From Actinomycetes bacterium (GTDB lineage Bacteria; Actinomycetota; Acidimicrobiia; Acidimicrobiales; Ilumatobacteraceae): DNA of 64,000 nucleotides. Shown piece after piece: positions 25,877 to 34,603 of the stretch (position 1 is the first letter of the stretch; each line of letters opens with the position of its first letter). The translations under genes and the position numbers were made by a program. The notes under the pieces were generated by a model, which was not told the DNA's origin, searched no databases, and saw only the letters and a program-made list of their open reading frames with translations. Location of the stretch: contig JANXUF010000033.1 in the NCBI GenBank assembly GCA_025356335.1, positions 62,001-126,000 on the forward strand. Direction: 5' to 3'.

Positions 25877-25951
25877 ATCGAGTATTTCGCTGACACCGGG
25901 AGCCAAACGAGTATTTCCGGTGCACCGTGGGGCGTCTTGCTACTCGATGGG
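25877..25951. repeat. Left short repeats bracketing the AbiEi-like gene
   Basis: 'gatcgagtatttcgctgac' and, 24 bp on, 'cgagtatttcc', then 'ctactcgatgg'. The first is the near reverse complement of 'gtcagcgaactactcgattg' on the right side of the gene; 12 bases 'atcgagtatttc' match the right-side 'gaaatactcgat' exactly in inverted orientation. Confidence 0.65.
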
Positions 25952-25957
25952 AAGGCT

Positions 25958-26905
25958 TCAGGCCGATTGGCGAACATCGATCGACGCCAGCCTCGCCAGA
26001 TAGACCGACTCGAGTTCGTCGGCAAGCGTCTCGACGTCGAGCATGTCGAGTTCTGTCACGCGATCGACCTGCCATCCGATGACGTGGCACTGTCGATCTC
26101 GGCGTTTGTCCTTCGTCGTTCCCTGGAGCAGCAGGTGATCCGGATGGACGTCGATCTCGATCGCCCATCGAAGCTCCGGTATCGACAGATCGATGCGAAT
26201 CGGCGGATGGTCCGGCAGATCGAGTAGGCGAACCTGACGAACGATCGGTGTGCCCTTGCGTTTCATGGCCATCTCGAGGACGACCTCGGGATGGGATTCG
26301 AGCGCCGGAGCGTTGCCACGTTCGATCAGCAGACGGGCAAATCGCAGGGAACCCGTTCGCCGCGAATGAGCGAGTCGCCTGGCGTAGTACACGAGCGAGA
26401 AGAACGTGCAACGCCGCTTTTGAATCGACTGCTCGATGACCGAAAGGAGGTCGTCTGTGGACAGTGCTGCTGAGAGGTCGAGTAGCAATCGTTGGGGACT
26501 GGCAACAGTGATGCCGTCGCTGCGTTTCGTGACGTCTGCCGGCGTGACCGCAGTCGACTGATGGAAAATGGTGTCGCCGCTATATTCGATATGCAACCCG
26601 TGGGGCACGGTGAAATGGATCTGTTCGCTGGCCGGCATGCGGCGATATCCCTCCAATCTCCCTGCCGTCGGGCCGGACACGAAGCCAGTCGGGTGGGCGA
26701 GACAGAGCGCGACACAGCGCGACTCCAGGGTGATCGGCGCTGATGTGATCCGATATACGCGCTTGAAGAGCAGGTCGAGGATCTGTTCCTCGACCAGCCG
26801 TCGTCGTGCTCGCCGGCCGACACCCGCGTCGGTGAGCATCTGGCCGGTTGCAACTCCGTGATGTTGACGAAAGAGCTTCGTCGCTGCTGGGGTGAGAGAT
26901 GACAC
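25958..26905 (-). CDS. AbiEi-like antitoxin/transcription factor domain protein
   Basis: A 315-residue protein. The N-terminal part ('LFRQHHGVATGQMLTDAGVG', 'RRRLVEEQILDLLFKRVYRI') looks like the winged-helix AbiEi antitoxin_4 region; the middle part carries 'TVASPQRLLLDLSAAL', and the C-terminal part ('IRIDLSIPELRWAIEIDVHP') resembles a DUF559/Vsr-like nuclease fold. Such solitary proteins are frequent in actinobacteria. The GTG start is chosen because 'ggaggttcccac' precedes it; the track start lacks this. No AbiEii toxin gene is adjacent. Short inverted repeats flank the gene on both sides. Confidence 0.65.
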   Translation of the reverse strand: MSSLTPAATKLFRQHHGVATGQMLTDAGVGRRARRRLVEEQILDLLFKRVYRITSAPITLESRCVALCLAHPTGFVSGPTAGRLEGYRRMPASEQIHFTVPHGLHIEYSGDTIFHQSTAVTPADVTKRSDGITVASPQRLLLDLSAALSTDDLLSVIEQSIQKRRCTFFSLVYYARRLAHSRRTGSLRFARLLIERGNAPALESHPEVVLEMAMKRKGTPIVRQVRLLDLPDHPPIRIDLSIPELRWAIEIDVHPDHLLLQGTTKDKRRDRQCHVIGWQVDRVTELDMLDVETLADELESVYLARLASIDVRQSA

Positions 26906-26982
26906 GTGGGAACCTCCGCATCGAAGTGATGGCGAGGGGGAAGTCGAGTCACGTGCGACTCTATTGCCGGGCACCACCGCAT

Positions 26983-27061
26983 TGCTCGATCGAGTAGGAA
27001 CACGCCCTACGGCGCGACGGAAATACTCGATTGATGGTCGACGTCAGCGAACTACTCGATT
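26983..27061. repeat. Right short repeats bracketing the AbiEi-like gene
   Basis: 'ctcgatcgagtagg', 'ggaaatactcgattg' and 'gtcagcgaactactcgattg' lie within 80 bp. The last two are inverted relatives of the copies left of the gene. Together they define a cassette of about 1.2 kb. Confidence 0.65.
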
Positions 27062-27084
27062 GGGGCGCCGCTGAGCGTGTTCGG

Positions 27085-28041
27085 TCAGGAGCTGTTGTCG
27101 AGCGCCATCGAGGCTCTGGCGTGTTCGACGTCGAGCTTCAACTGGCCGATGATGGCGTCGATGCCGTCGAACTTGCGCTCACTGCGCAGGAAATGAGTGA
27201 ACGACACATGGGCGAGCTCTCCGTAGAGGTCGCCGTCGAAGTCGAGCAGATGCGCTTCGAGGAGCGAATGATCCGCATGCTCATAGAACGTCGGGCGGCG
27301 ACCGAGGTTGATTGCGCAGGGGTGGACGATGCCGTCAGGGCGGCGGTACAGCCCGGCGTACACGCCGTCGGCAGGCAGGCACACCGTGTTCGGCACGACC
27401 ACGTTGGCGGTCGGGAATCCGAGCAGGCGCCCACGCTGGTCGCCGGTGACGACGGGGCCGCGAACCTCGAACGGACGGCCGAGCATCGCTGCCGCGGTTT
27501 CGACCTGACCACCGGCGAGTGCACGGCGGATTGCCGTGGAACTCACCGGCTCCTCGACACCGTCGACGCGGGACACGAGGTCCATCGGGTTGACCTCGAA
27601 GTCGTCGATCAGGCCGAGTTCCATCAGCAGTTCGACGTTGCCGTGACGCTGATAGCCGAAATGGAAGTCGGAGCCGACGACGATGTGTTTGGTGCGCAGG
27701 CAGTCGACGAGCACCTGCTTGACGAAGCGGTCGGGCGACAGCCGTGATTCCGCCTCGTCGAAGGTCACCAGCGCCGTTGCGTCGACGCCGGTGTCGGCGA
27801 GCAGTTCGAGTTTCTGGTCGAGATCGGTGAGGAATCGCGGCGCTGACTCCGGACGAACGATCGTTGCCGGATGACGGTCGAAGGTGACGACGACGCTGCG
27901 GCAGCCGAGTTCTGCGGCGGCGCGTTTGACCTCCTCGATCACCGCCCGATGACCGAGATGAACGCCGTCGAAGGCGCCGATGGTGATCACGGCCCGTTCA
28001 GTCGGCCAGGGAGATACCGAAAGATCGGCAATGACCTGCAC
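27085..28041 (-). CDS. ribF: Bifunctional riboflavin kinase/FAD synthetase
   Basis: A 318-residue RibF that converts riboflavin to FMN and FAD. The N-terminal adenylyltransferase domain has 'GAFDGVHLGHRAVIEEV', 'VVTFDRHPATIV' and 'VSSTAIRRALAGG'. The C-terminal flavokinase domain has 'GRLLGFPTANVVVP', 'GVYAGLY', 'INLGRRPTF' and 'LEAHLLDFDGDLYG'. Last gene of a long operon behind truB. In other actinobacteria rpsO follows; here a 6.3-kb block intervenes. Confidence 0.95.
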   Translation of the reverse strand: MQVIADLSVSPWPTERAVITIGAFDGVHLGHRAVIEEVKRAAAELGCRSVVVTFDRHPATIVRPESAPRFLTDLDQKLELLADTGVDATALVTFDEAESRLSPDRFVKQVLVDCLRTKHIVVGSDFHFGYQRHGNVELLMELGLIDDFEVNPMDLVSRVDGVEEPVSSTAIRRALAGGQVETAAAMLGRPFEVRGPVVTGDQRGRLLGFPTANVVVPNTVCLPADGVYAGLYRRPDGIVHPCAINLGRRPTFYEHADHSLLEAHLLDFDGDLYGELAHVSFTHFLRSERKFDGIDAIIGQLKLDVEHARASMALDNSS

Positions 28042-28050
28042 GGTGCGAGG

Positions 28051-28938
28051 CTAACGCTCGAAGGCGTGTGCGAGCACTACCGACGGTTTCGCCTGGGCAA
28101 GTCCGAACGGCTCGTAGACAGCGATGAGCTCGCCGTTCGGAGCCGTGACGGCCCAGGGGCCTGTTCCTTCGAAGGCGGCGATGACCCGTCCGTTGCCGAT
28201 GAGTTCGACGGTCGATTGGTCGACTGCGACGACCGGGACACCGCGCAACGCCTCGATCAACGGCAACAACTCGCAGCTCTCGGGCGGGTGCGCCTCGGCG
28301 ACGACGAACCTGCCGACCGATGTACGGCGCAGATTGCGCAGATGTGCTCCCCCACCGAGCAGCCGGCCGAGATCGTCGGCGAGCGTGCGAATGTAGGTGC
28401 CGGTCGAACATGTCACGTCGATGCAGAAGACGCCGGGATCATCGGTTGCGGCGGCGGTGAACGAGTGGATCTGCACCGGCCGCGCTTCACGCTCGACTTC
28501 GATTCCCTCGCGGGCGAGTTCGTGCAACCGGCGACCGTCGACGCGACGGGCAGACACCATCGGTGGTGTCTGCAGGATCTCGCCGGTCAGGCTGTCGGCA
28601 ATCACTCGCCGCACGTCGTCGAGTGTGATTTCCGACATGTCGTAGGTCGCCGTGACCTGTCCATCGGCGTCGAGGGTGTTCGTCGAGCTGCCGAGCACGA
28701 CCTCGCCGACGTACGACTTGTCGCTGCCGAGCAGTGAACTCAACAGGCGCGTACCGTCGCCGACGCCGATGAGCAGAACGCCCGTGGCACTCGGGTCGAG
28801 CGTGCCGGCATGGCCGATCCGCTTCTCTCCGAGACGTCGTCGGAGCACGCTGACGACGTCGTGACTGGTGACGCCAGACGGCTTGTCGACAATGCAGAAC
28901 CCGTGAACCGTCGGCGGCTTACGGCGCGCCATCCGCAC
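28051..28938 (-). CDS. truB: tRNA pseudouridine(55) synthase
   Basis: A 295-residue TruB that makes pseudouridine 55 in the T-loop. 'GFCIVDKPSGVTSHDVV' and 'RIGHAGTLDPSATGVLLIGV', with catalytic Asp48, are diagnostic; 'CSTGTYIRTLADDLG' follows. The start overlaps the end of rbfA by about 20 bp; an alternative ATG lies two codons in. The C-terminal extension resembles the actinobacterial TruB C-terminal domain. Confidence 0.95.
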   Translation of the reverse strand: MRMARRKPPTVHGFCIVDKPSGVTSHDVVSVLRRRLGEKRIGHAGTLDPSATGVLLIGVGDGTRLLSSLLGSDKSYVGEVVLGSSTNTLDADGQVTATYDMSEITLDDVRRVIADSLTGEILQTPPMVSARRVDGRRLHELAREGIEVEREARPVQIHSFTAAATDDPGVFCIDVTCSTGTYIRTLADDLGRLLGGGAHLRNLRRTSVGRFVVAEAHPPESCELLPLIEALRGVPVVAVDQSTVELIGNGRVIAAFEGTGPWAVTAPNGELIAVYEPFGLAQAKPSVVLAHAFER

Positions 28939-29380
28939 CTACGTCTGTCACCTTCGACGACGCTTCGATCACGTCGACGTTGGGATCGACGGGACGCTCG
29001 GGAATCGGGTTCTCGCGGAGGATCTGCTCGATCCGGGCGGCACCGCGCAAGACCTCGTCAGGCCGAAACTCGAGGATCGGCGTCTTGCGCGCCCGGATCT
29101 GCGAACCGATAGCGCCCTGGAGGCGGATGCGATGGGAGTTGAAGGCGGCGATGACTTCGTCGTCGGCGCTTGCTCCGGCGAGAGCGTCGAAGAAGACGAT
29201 GCCGCGATTCAGTTCGGGATCGACGTCGATGCTGGTGATGGCGACGAGCACGAGACGCTCGTCATCGATCCGCTCCAATTCCTCGGCAATGACCTCCCGC
29301 AGCAGTTCGCCGAGGCGAGCCGTTCGCTGATATCGCTGGGGGGATGACGACGCTGGGCGACGACGCTGTTGCTTACTCAT
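28919..29380 (-). CDS. rbfA: 30S ribosome-binding factor A
   Basis: A 153-residue RbfA, a KH-type assembly factor for 16S rRNA maturation: 'RTARLGELLREVIAEELERI', 'ITSIDVDPELNRGIVFFDAL', 'RIRLQGAIGSQIRARKTPIL'. The start at 29380 forms ATGA with the DUF503 stop, which decides it over the track start three codons upstream. The acidic C-terminal tail is variable in the family. Confidence 0.94.
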   Translation of the reverse strand: MSKQQRRRPASSSPQRYQRTARLGELLREVIAEELERIDDERLVLVAITSIDVDPELNRGIVFFDALAGASADDEVIAAFNSHRIRLQGAIGSQIRARKTPILEFRPDEVLRGAARIEQILRENPIPERPVDPNVDVIEASSKVTDVGADGAP

Positions 29381-29661
29381 TCCAGCCACCTCCGTTCACT
29401 TGACGATACGGCCACATCGGGGTGGGACCATACGAAGCGCTCGACGGCGTCGATCACCTCTTCTGCATGATGCTGCGACGATGCCACGACCGCAAAACCA
29501 ATTTGCGATCGCTGCCACAGATCCTGGTCGCCGACTTCGGCGACCGACACTGCATAGCGATGGCGAGCCGATTCGAGAATCGACTTGATGACCTGGCGTT
29601 TGGCTTTCAGCGAGCGGGACTCGTTGATGTGCAGATCCATTTCGAGCGAGAGTACGAACAT
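29377..29661 (-). CDS. DUF503 family protein
   Basis: A 94-residue YlxP-like protein; with the start at 29661 the length equals the family's usual length. 'LEMDLHINESRSLKAKRQVI' followed by 'KSILESARHRYAVSVAEVG' is the family signature. In many bacteria it lies between infB and rbfA, and is thought to be tied to ribosome maturation; here it follows ygfZ instead, with no infB. Coupled to rbfA by ATGA. Confidence 0.9.
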   Translation of the reverse strand: MFVLSLEMDLHINESRSLKAKRQVIKSILESARHRYAVSVAEVGDQDLWQRSQIGFAVVASSQHHAEEVIDAVERFVWSHPDVAVSSSERRWLE

Positions 29662-29662
29662 C

Positions 29663-30421
29663 TCAAACGCGTTGTGGGACCACCTGCGCAGGGTGTCCGT
29701 CGACAACGGCGTCGGCGGGAACGTCAACACTACGGCGGATGTAGGCCAATGCCTGTAGACCGGCGACGGACGTCAGGATGCCGGCGTCCGCACCGCCGAC
29801 GGTGACCGTCGATCCGACCGCGGCGGGGGCGGTCAGCACGATCCGTTCGAGGTGGTGAGGAGCATGGTTGCCGCGGCTGTCGACGCGGGCGACGAGTTCC
29901 TGGCCGGTGTAGCACCCCTTCTTGAAGTTGGCTGCGAGTTCGACGAGTCCGGTCTCGGCCGGGATGATGCCTTCCGTCAGCTCCCCGATCCCCGGCCACC
30001 CTGCGCCGACGCGGGCCAACTCGGCGTCCGTCTCCGAGCCTTCGTGAGCTGATTCGGCGACGAGGTGCGCGCCCTGCCCCCACCATCCGGCCAGCGACCG
30101 GCCGGTTGCTGCTGCGTCGGGGGCAACGTCGACGAACAGGCTGTCGCGTGTCAGCGTTGCCTTCGTCCTGATGAGGAATCGGCGAAGGCGTGCCTCGACA
30201 GCGTCACCCTGGCCAGGCTCGATATCGAGCCGGAAGGTGTCTGCTTCCAGGTGTTGGACGCGCAGCACGAACCCGAGCTTGCCGCTCGGCTCGAGCAGGA
30301 AGCTCCATGCCGAATCACCGACCGCCAGACCGAGCACATCCTGGGACAGCTGACCCTGGAGATACTTTCCTGCGTCCGGCCCGATCACGTCCACGACATC
30401 TCTGCGTCGAATTGCGCTCAT
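29663..30421 (-). CDS. ygfZ: YgfZ/GcvT-like folate-binding Fe-S maintenance protein
   Basis: A 252-residue homologue of tetrahydrofolate-binding YgfZ, which helps maintain or repair iron-sulphur enzymes. The hallmark 'KKGCYTGQELVARVDSRG' contains the conserved cysteine. N-terminal 'RDVVDVIGPDAGKYLQGQLS' fits the GcvT-like fold. The start forms ATGA with the trpE stop; the ORF-track extension runs through trpE in another frame. One base separates its stop from the DUF503 start. Confidence 0.9.
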   Translation of the reverse strand: MSAIRRRDVVDVIGPDAGKYLQGQLSQDVLGLAVGDSAWSFLLEPSGKLGFVLRVQHLEADTFRLDIEPGQGDAVEARLRRFLIRTKATLTRDSLFVDVAPDAAATGRSLAGWWGQGAHLVAESAHEGSETDAELARVGAGWPGIGELTEGIIPAETGLVELAANFKKGCYTGQELVARVDSRGNHAPHHLERIVLTAPAAVGSTVTVGGADAGILTSVAGLQALAYIRRSVDVPADAVVDGHPAQVVPQRV

Positions 30422-31992
30422 GCAACCGTTCCTCCCGCCGACCGGGTGGCCGTCATCGTCCTCGCCGCAGGGATCGCTGCGAGCAGCGCCGCCGCCTTGT
30501 TGCGGCATTCCAGGTCTTCGTCGTCCGGAATCGAGTCGGCGACGATGCCGGCCCCCGCTTGTAGGTAGGCCTCGCCGGTCGGGCCGACGAACATCGTGCG
30601 AATGGCGATCGCCGTGTCGAGGTTGCCGGCGAAATCGACGTAGCCGACGACACCGGCGTACGGACCCCGCTTGCACGGTTCGAGGGCGTCGATGATCTCC
30701 ATCGCCCTGACCTTCGGCGCGCCGCTGACCGTTCCGGCGGGGAGCGTCGCTCGTAGTACGTCGATCGGCCCGAGCCCGTCGACGAGCGTGCCGGTGACCT
30801 GCGACGTCAAGTGCATCACATGGCTGTACTTCTCCAACGTCATCAGTTCGTCGACCGTGACGGTGCCGAATTCGGCGACCCGACCGACGTCGTTGCGAGC
30901 GAGGTCGACGAGCATGATGTGCTCGGCGACCTCCTTCGGGTTCTCCATCAACTCCCCCGCCATACGCCGATCGTCTTCGTCGTTGCGTCCGCGGCGACGG
31001 GTGCCGGCGATCGGGCGGGAAACGACCTGACCGTCGATCAGCTGCACCATCGGTTCTGGCGACGACCCGACGATGGTGATCTCGGGGTGGCGCACGAAGT
31101 ACATGTATGGACTCGGGTTGATCTGACGGAGGACGCGATAGACGTCGAACGGGTCGGCTTCGAGCGTCAGGTCGTAGCGCTGGGCGAGCACGACCTGGAA
31201 GATGTCGCCGGCACGGATGTGCTCTTTGGCGACCTCGACAGCCTGCTGGTACATGCCGTTGGGCATCGACGATTTGATCGACGGCAGATCCTCGCCGGCG
31301 ACGGGCGGCTGGACGGCACTGTAGGCAAGCGGTCGGCTGAGGTCGAGGACCGCTCGACTGACGCGTGCGACAGCCTCGGCATAGGCATCGTCGAGGGTAC
31401 CGCTGTCGAGGCCGAGTACCGGCGTGCTCTCGATCAGGTACACGCGTTGGCGCCAATGATCGAACGCCGCCAGCGAACCGATGACGCTCATCACGGCGTC
31501 GGGAAAGTGGCGATCGTCGCCCGGCACGTCCGGCAGTTTCTCGACCTCGCGGATCACGTCGTACCCGAGGTACCCCATCACCCCACCCTGTAACGGTGGC
31601 AACTCGGCGAGGTGCGGTGCACGATACTCGCCGGTCAATGCGTCGAGCGCTGCCAGCATCCCTCGATCCAGCGGCACGGACGCAGGGATCTGCCCATCGA
31701 CTTCGATCAACCCGTCGCGGAGCACCAACGTCGCCAGAGGATTGCGGCCGACGAAGGAAAACCGACTCCAGCGTTCGCCGTGTTCCACCGATTCGAGCAG
31801 GAATCCACGCCCGTCACCGACGAGTTTGGCGTAGGCGGCGACAGGCGTTTCGAGGTCGGCGAGCAGCTCAGTCCAGACCGGAACGACGGTGTGATCGTTG
31901 GCCAGGGCGCGAAATTCGGCGAGGCTCGGTTTGATCCTCAACCCGTTCGGCCCGACACCGCCAACGACGGGCTCGGAGACGCTCACAGTCAT
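30418..31992 (-). CDS. trpE: Anthranilate synthase component I
   Basis: A 524-residue chorismate-utilising enzyme, first step of tryptophan synthesis. '[20 protein letters not shown]' is the N-terminal tryptophan-feedback (LLES) region, and '[12 protein letters not shown]', '[11 protein letters not shown]', '[15 protein letters not shown]', '[20 protein letters not shown]' are catalytic-domain motifs. The start forms ATGA with hisI. The hisI-trpE linkage matches the known actinobacterial his-trp arrangement. No trpG is adjacent. Confidence 0.95.
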   Translation of the reverse strand: MTVSVSEPVVGGVGPNGLRIKPSLAEFRALANDHTVVPVWTELLADLETPVAAYAKLVGDGRGFLLESVEHGERWSRFSFVGRNPLATLVLRDGLIEVDGQIPASVPLDRGMLAALDALTGEYRAPHLAELPPLQGGVMGYLGYDVIREVEKLPDVPGDDRHFPDAVMSVIGSLAAFDHWRQRVYLIESTPVLGLDSGTLDDAYAEAVARVSRAVLDLSRPLAYSAVQPPVAGEDLPSIKSSMPNGMYQQAVEVAKEHIRAGDIFQVVLAQRYDLTLEADPFDVYRVLRQINPSPYMYFVRHPEITIVGSSPEPMVQLIDGQVVSRPIAGTRRRGRNDEDDRRMAGELMENPKEVAEHIMLVDLARNDVGRVAEFGTVTVDELMTLEKYSHVMHLTSQVTGTLVDGLGPIDVLRATLPAGTVSGAPKVRAMEIIDALEPCKRGPYAGVVGYVDFAGNLDTAIAIRTMFVGPTGEAYLQAGAGIVADSIPDDEDLECRNKAAALLAAIPAARTMTATRSAGGTVA

Positions 31993-32351
31993 ACGCCTGC
32001 GCCGAAACTGCGGAAGAAGCACGAGTAGTTGCCGGTGTGACAAGCGCCATTGCCCTCCTGCTCGACCTTGAACAGCAGCGTGTCGCCATCGCAGTCGTAG
32101 AACGCCTGGCGAACGAACTGGCGGTCGCCACTGGTCTCACCCTTGCGCCACACTTCCTTGCGGCTGCGGCTCCAGTAGACCATCCGTCCCTCGGCAAGGG
32201 TCAGACGGAGCGTCTCCGCGTTCATCCACGCCATCATCAGGACCTCGCCCGTCGCCAGGTCCTGGGCGATCGCCGGCACGAGCCCGCGGTCGTTGTAGAC
32301 CACCGTGGCGAGCTCGTCGTCGGATACCTGGATCGGAGTAGCTGTCGGCAC
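31989..32351 (-). CDS. hisI: Phosphoribosyl-AMP cyclohydrolase
   Basis: A 120-residue HisI. '[20 protein letters not shown]', '[20 protein letters not shown]' and '[20 protein letters not shown]' hold the conserved Asp triplet and zinc-binding cysteines. No HisE domain is fused. It is followed by trpE with a 4-bp overlap and preceded by hisF after 120 bp. Confidence 0.96.
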   Translation of the reverse strand: MPTATPIQVSDDELATVVYNDRGLVPAIAQDLATGEVLMMAWMNAETLRLTLAEGRMVYWSRSRKEVWRKGETSGDRQFVRQAFYDCDGDTLLFKVEQEGNGACHTGNYSCFFRSFGAGV

Positions 32352-32386
32352 GGGGTCAATCCTACGCCGACCGATCCGTGCGCTCC

Positions 32387-32440
32387 CGGGAGTTCTTCGG
32401 CGTTGCGCGTGCTGGCGCCTCCGACGGAGTTCTTCGGCCC
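32387..32440. repeat. Direct repeat between hisF and hisI
   Basis: 'cgggagttcttcggc' and 'cggagttcttcggc' lie about 38 bp apart in the 120-bp gap, which is otherwise blank. A tight operon partner would normally be closer, so the gap may hold a promoter or mRNA structure. Function unknown. Confidence 0.5.
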
Positions 32441-32471
32441 GTTTGCCGCCAGATCTGGCGGGCAGGTGGAC

Positions 32472-33245
32472 TCAGTTCTCGTTGGTGCGGACGTTGATGC
32501 CGGCGGCGCTGATCACCGCTTTGGCCTCGGCAATCGTGTGCTCTCCGAAATGGAAGATCGAGGCCGCGAGCACGGCGTCGGCGCCGCCGATGGTGATGCC
32601 GTCTGCGAGGTCCTGTAACGAGCCGACCCCGCCACTGGCGATGACCGGCACGGTGACAGCGTCGGTCACCGCTCTCGTCAGTTCGTTGTCGAAGCCCTGG
32701 CGCGTGCCGTCGCGATCCATCGAGGTCAGCAGGATCTCGCCCGCTCCGAGCGCGACGGCACGTATCGACCACTCGACGGCATCGGTACCTGTCGGCGTTC
32801 GGCCGCCGTGCAAGAAGACTTCCCAACCGGGTTCGCCGTTCGTTCGTCGTCGCCCATCGATGGCGCAGACGACGCACTGGTTGCCGAACTCGGTGGCGAT
32901 CTCGGTGATCAGTTCCGGCCGCTCGAACGCCGCCGTGTTGACACTGACCTTGTCGGCTCCGGCGCGCAGCATGCGCCTGGCGTCGTCGACACTGCGGATG
33001 CCGCCGCCGACGGTGAACGGGATGAACACCTGATCGGCGACGTGGGCGACCATCTCGACCATCGTCTCGCGGCCATCGGAACTGGCGGTGATGTCGAGGA
33101 AGACAAGTTCGTCGGCGCCCTCTGCGTCGTACCGTGCCGCCAACTCGACAGGGTCGCCGGCATCACGCAACCCGACGAAGTTGACACCCTTGACGACGCG
33201 GCCGTTCGTGACGTCGAGGCAGGGAATCACTCTGGCGACACGCAT
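32472..33245 (-). CDS. hisF: Imidazole glycerol phosphate synthase, cyclase subunit
   Basis: A 257-residue (beta-alpha)8 barrel. '[19 protein letters not shown]' holds the first catalytic Asp; '[20 protein letters not shown]' the second. It pairs with HisH. It is on the same strand as hisC-B-H-A, but a groES-like gene on the opposite strand and a palindrome separate it from hisA. Confidence 0.96.
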   Translation of the reverse strand: MRVARVIPCLDVTNGRVVKGVNFVGLRDAGDPVELAARYDAEGADELVFLDITASSDGRETMVEMVAHVADQVFIPFTVGGGIRSVDDARRMLRAGADKVSVNTAAFERPELITEIATEFGNQCVVCAIDGRRRTNGEPGWEVFLHGGRTPTGTDAVEWSIRAVALGAGEILLTSMDRDGTRQGFDNELTRAVTDAVTVPVIASGGVGSLQDLADGITIGGADAVLAASIFHFGEHTIAEAKAVISAAGINVRTNEN

Positions 33246-33303
33246 CGGACCATCCTACGGTTGGGCTCGATCGACCTCTCGGGGCCGAACTCCCGAGACC
33301 GTG

Positions 33304-33350
33304 CCGAGTCACGGAATGTCGCACGACGTGCGACATCCGATGACTCGGGA
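33304..33350. repeat. 47-bp palindromic element, copy A
   Basis: Outer arms 'ccgagtca' and 'tgactcgg' and perfect inner arms 'atgtcgcac'/'gtgcgacat' around a 3-nt centre; only the 4-nt joints are unpaired. Copy B at 41660-41706 has the same length and about 35 of 47 identical positions. It lies between the divergent hisF and groES genes. Confidence 0.75.
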
Positions 33351-33438
33351 ACGACAACGACGCTGTGTCTCGTTGCCGCCCAGGTGAAAACCAACTCGAG
33401 TTGGGCGATCTCGATAGCGGGCGAACGCGGATACCGTT

Positions 33439-33768
33439 GTGTCCGTGAGCAGCCAGGCGAAACTCCCGATCAAGATGCTGAACGATCGTCTGCTGGTGAA
33501 GATTTCCAAGGAGGACGGCGAGCGACGTTCCTCCGGCGGCATCGTCATCCCCGCCACCGCACAGGTTGCCAAGCGGCTCGTCTGGGCGGAGGTCGTGGCC
33601 CTCGGGCAGAACGTCCGCGCTGCCGAAGCGGGCGACAACGTGCTGTTCAGCCCCGATGACCGCTTCGAGGTCGAGGTCCAGGGTGAGGACTACATCATGT
33701 TGCGTGAACGCGACCTCCACGCAGTCGCCGCCAGCCGCATCGAGGGTTCGACCGGGCTGTACCTGTAA
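33439..33768 (+). CDS. Solitary GroES-like co-chaperonin
   Basis: A 109-residue single-domain GroES fold: 'IKMLNDRLLVKISKEDGERR' 'SSGGIVIPATAQVAKRLVWA', 'VVALG', 'AGDNVLFSPDD', 'DYIMLRERDLHAVAA'. The mobile-loop glycine pair is retained. The C-terminus continues to 'GSTGLYL', unlike classical GroES, which ends soon after the ILAV-type strand. The start is GTG (33439) or the next GTG (33445). No groEL lies in the window, and the gene is antisense within the his cluster. It may be a GroES paralogue rather than the main co-chaperonin. Confidence 0.85.
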   Translation: MSVSSQAKLPIKMLNDRLLVKISKEDGERRSSGGIVIPATAQVAKRLVWAEVVALGQNVRAAEAGDNVLFSPDDRFEVEVQGEDYIMLRERDLHAVAASRIEGSTGLYL

Positions 33769-33820
33769 CGCGCCTGTTCGAAGCCGAACGAGATCTCGAT
33801 CCTCAGCTGGGAGTCGAGGG

Positions 33821-34603
33821 TTACAGCCCAGTTGCGGATCGTCCGGCAAGCGCCTGCAACGCCTCGGCCACCGTGAAACGCTGTTCGTACAGTGCCTTGC
33901 CGACGATCACCCCGCCGATGCCGCCAAGCGATCCGAGCGTGCGTATGTCATCGAGGGTCGAAACTCCCCCACTGGCGATCACCGGAATCGGTGAATCCAA
34001 TCCGGCCTGACGCAACCCGTCGACGTCGGGACCGACGAGCATGCCGTCCCTGCTGATGTCGGTGATCACGAACGCCGCAGCGGCCGGGAATCGTCGGAGG
34101 GCATCGACCAGCTGCACGCCTGACGATTCCGTCCATCCGCTGACTGCGAGATCCCCCGCTCGATGGTCGAGACCGACGGCAACGGCAACGAGCGCCGCGA
34201 CGTCATCGACGATGGACGGATTCCGAACCGCTGCTGACCCCATGACGACTCGGCCGACGCCGAGGCCGGCCAACTCAGCGGCGTCTTCGACCGTTCGGAC
34301 GCCGCCGCCGGCCTGCACGACAGCCTGGCCCGCCACTGCGGCGGCGATCGTGGCGACGACGGGCCGATTGACCGGATTGCCGTCGCGTGCAGCGTCGAGG
34401 TCGACGACATGGATCCACGTTGCACCGGATGCTGCGAAGCCGCAGGCAATCGCCACCGGGTCGTCGCCGTAGATCTGTTCGCGGCGGTAGTCACCCTGCG
34501 CTAGGCGGACGGCACGGCCACCACGCAGGTCGATCGCCGGGAACAGCTCGACTGCGCCCGACACCGCGCGCCCGCTCCGAGACGCCGGCGTCGAATCAGC
34601 CAT
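33821..34603 (-). CDS. hisA: ProFAR isomerase (HisA)
   Basis: A 260-residue barrel enzyme. 'LFPAIDLRGGRAVRLAQGDY' begins the fold with the catalytic Asp; 'AVVQAGGGVRTVEDA' and 'ITDISRDGMLVGPDVDGLR' with the second Asp follow, and '[14 protein letters not shown]' is the phosphate-binding loop. In actinobacteria this is often the dual HisA/TrpF enzyme PriA; no separate trpF is in the window, so PriA activity is possible. It overlaps hisH by 8 bp. Confidence 0.93.
   Translation of the reverse strand: MADSTPASRSGRAVSGAVELFPAIDLRGGRAVRLAQGDYRREQIYGDDPVAIACGFAASGATWIHVVDLDAARDGNPVNRPVVATIAAAVAGQAVVQAGGGVRTVEDAAELAGLGVGRVVMGSAAVRNPSIVDDVAALVAVAVGLDHRAGDLAVSGWTESSGVQLVDALRRFPAAAAFVITDISRDGMLVGPDVDGLRQAGLDSPIPVIASGGVSTLDDIRTLGSLGGIGGVIVGKALYEQRFTVAEALQALAGRSATGL

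Noticed and set aside
25958-27061. Insertion sequence carrying the AbiEi-like gene
   Set aside because: There are bracketing inverted repeats but no transposase and no clear target-site duplication, so I list it only as a cassette candidate.
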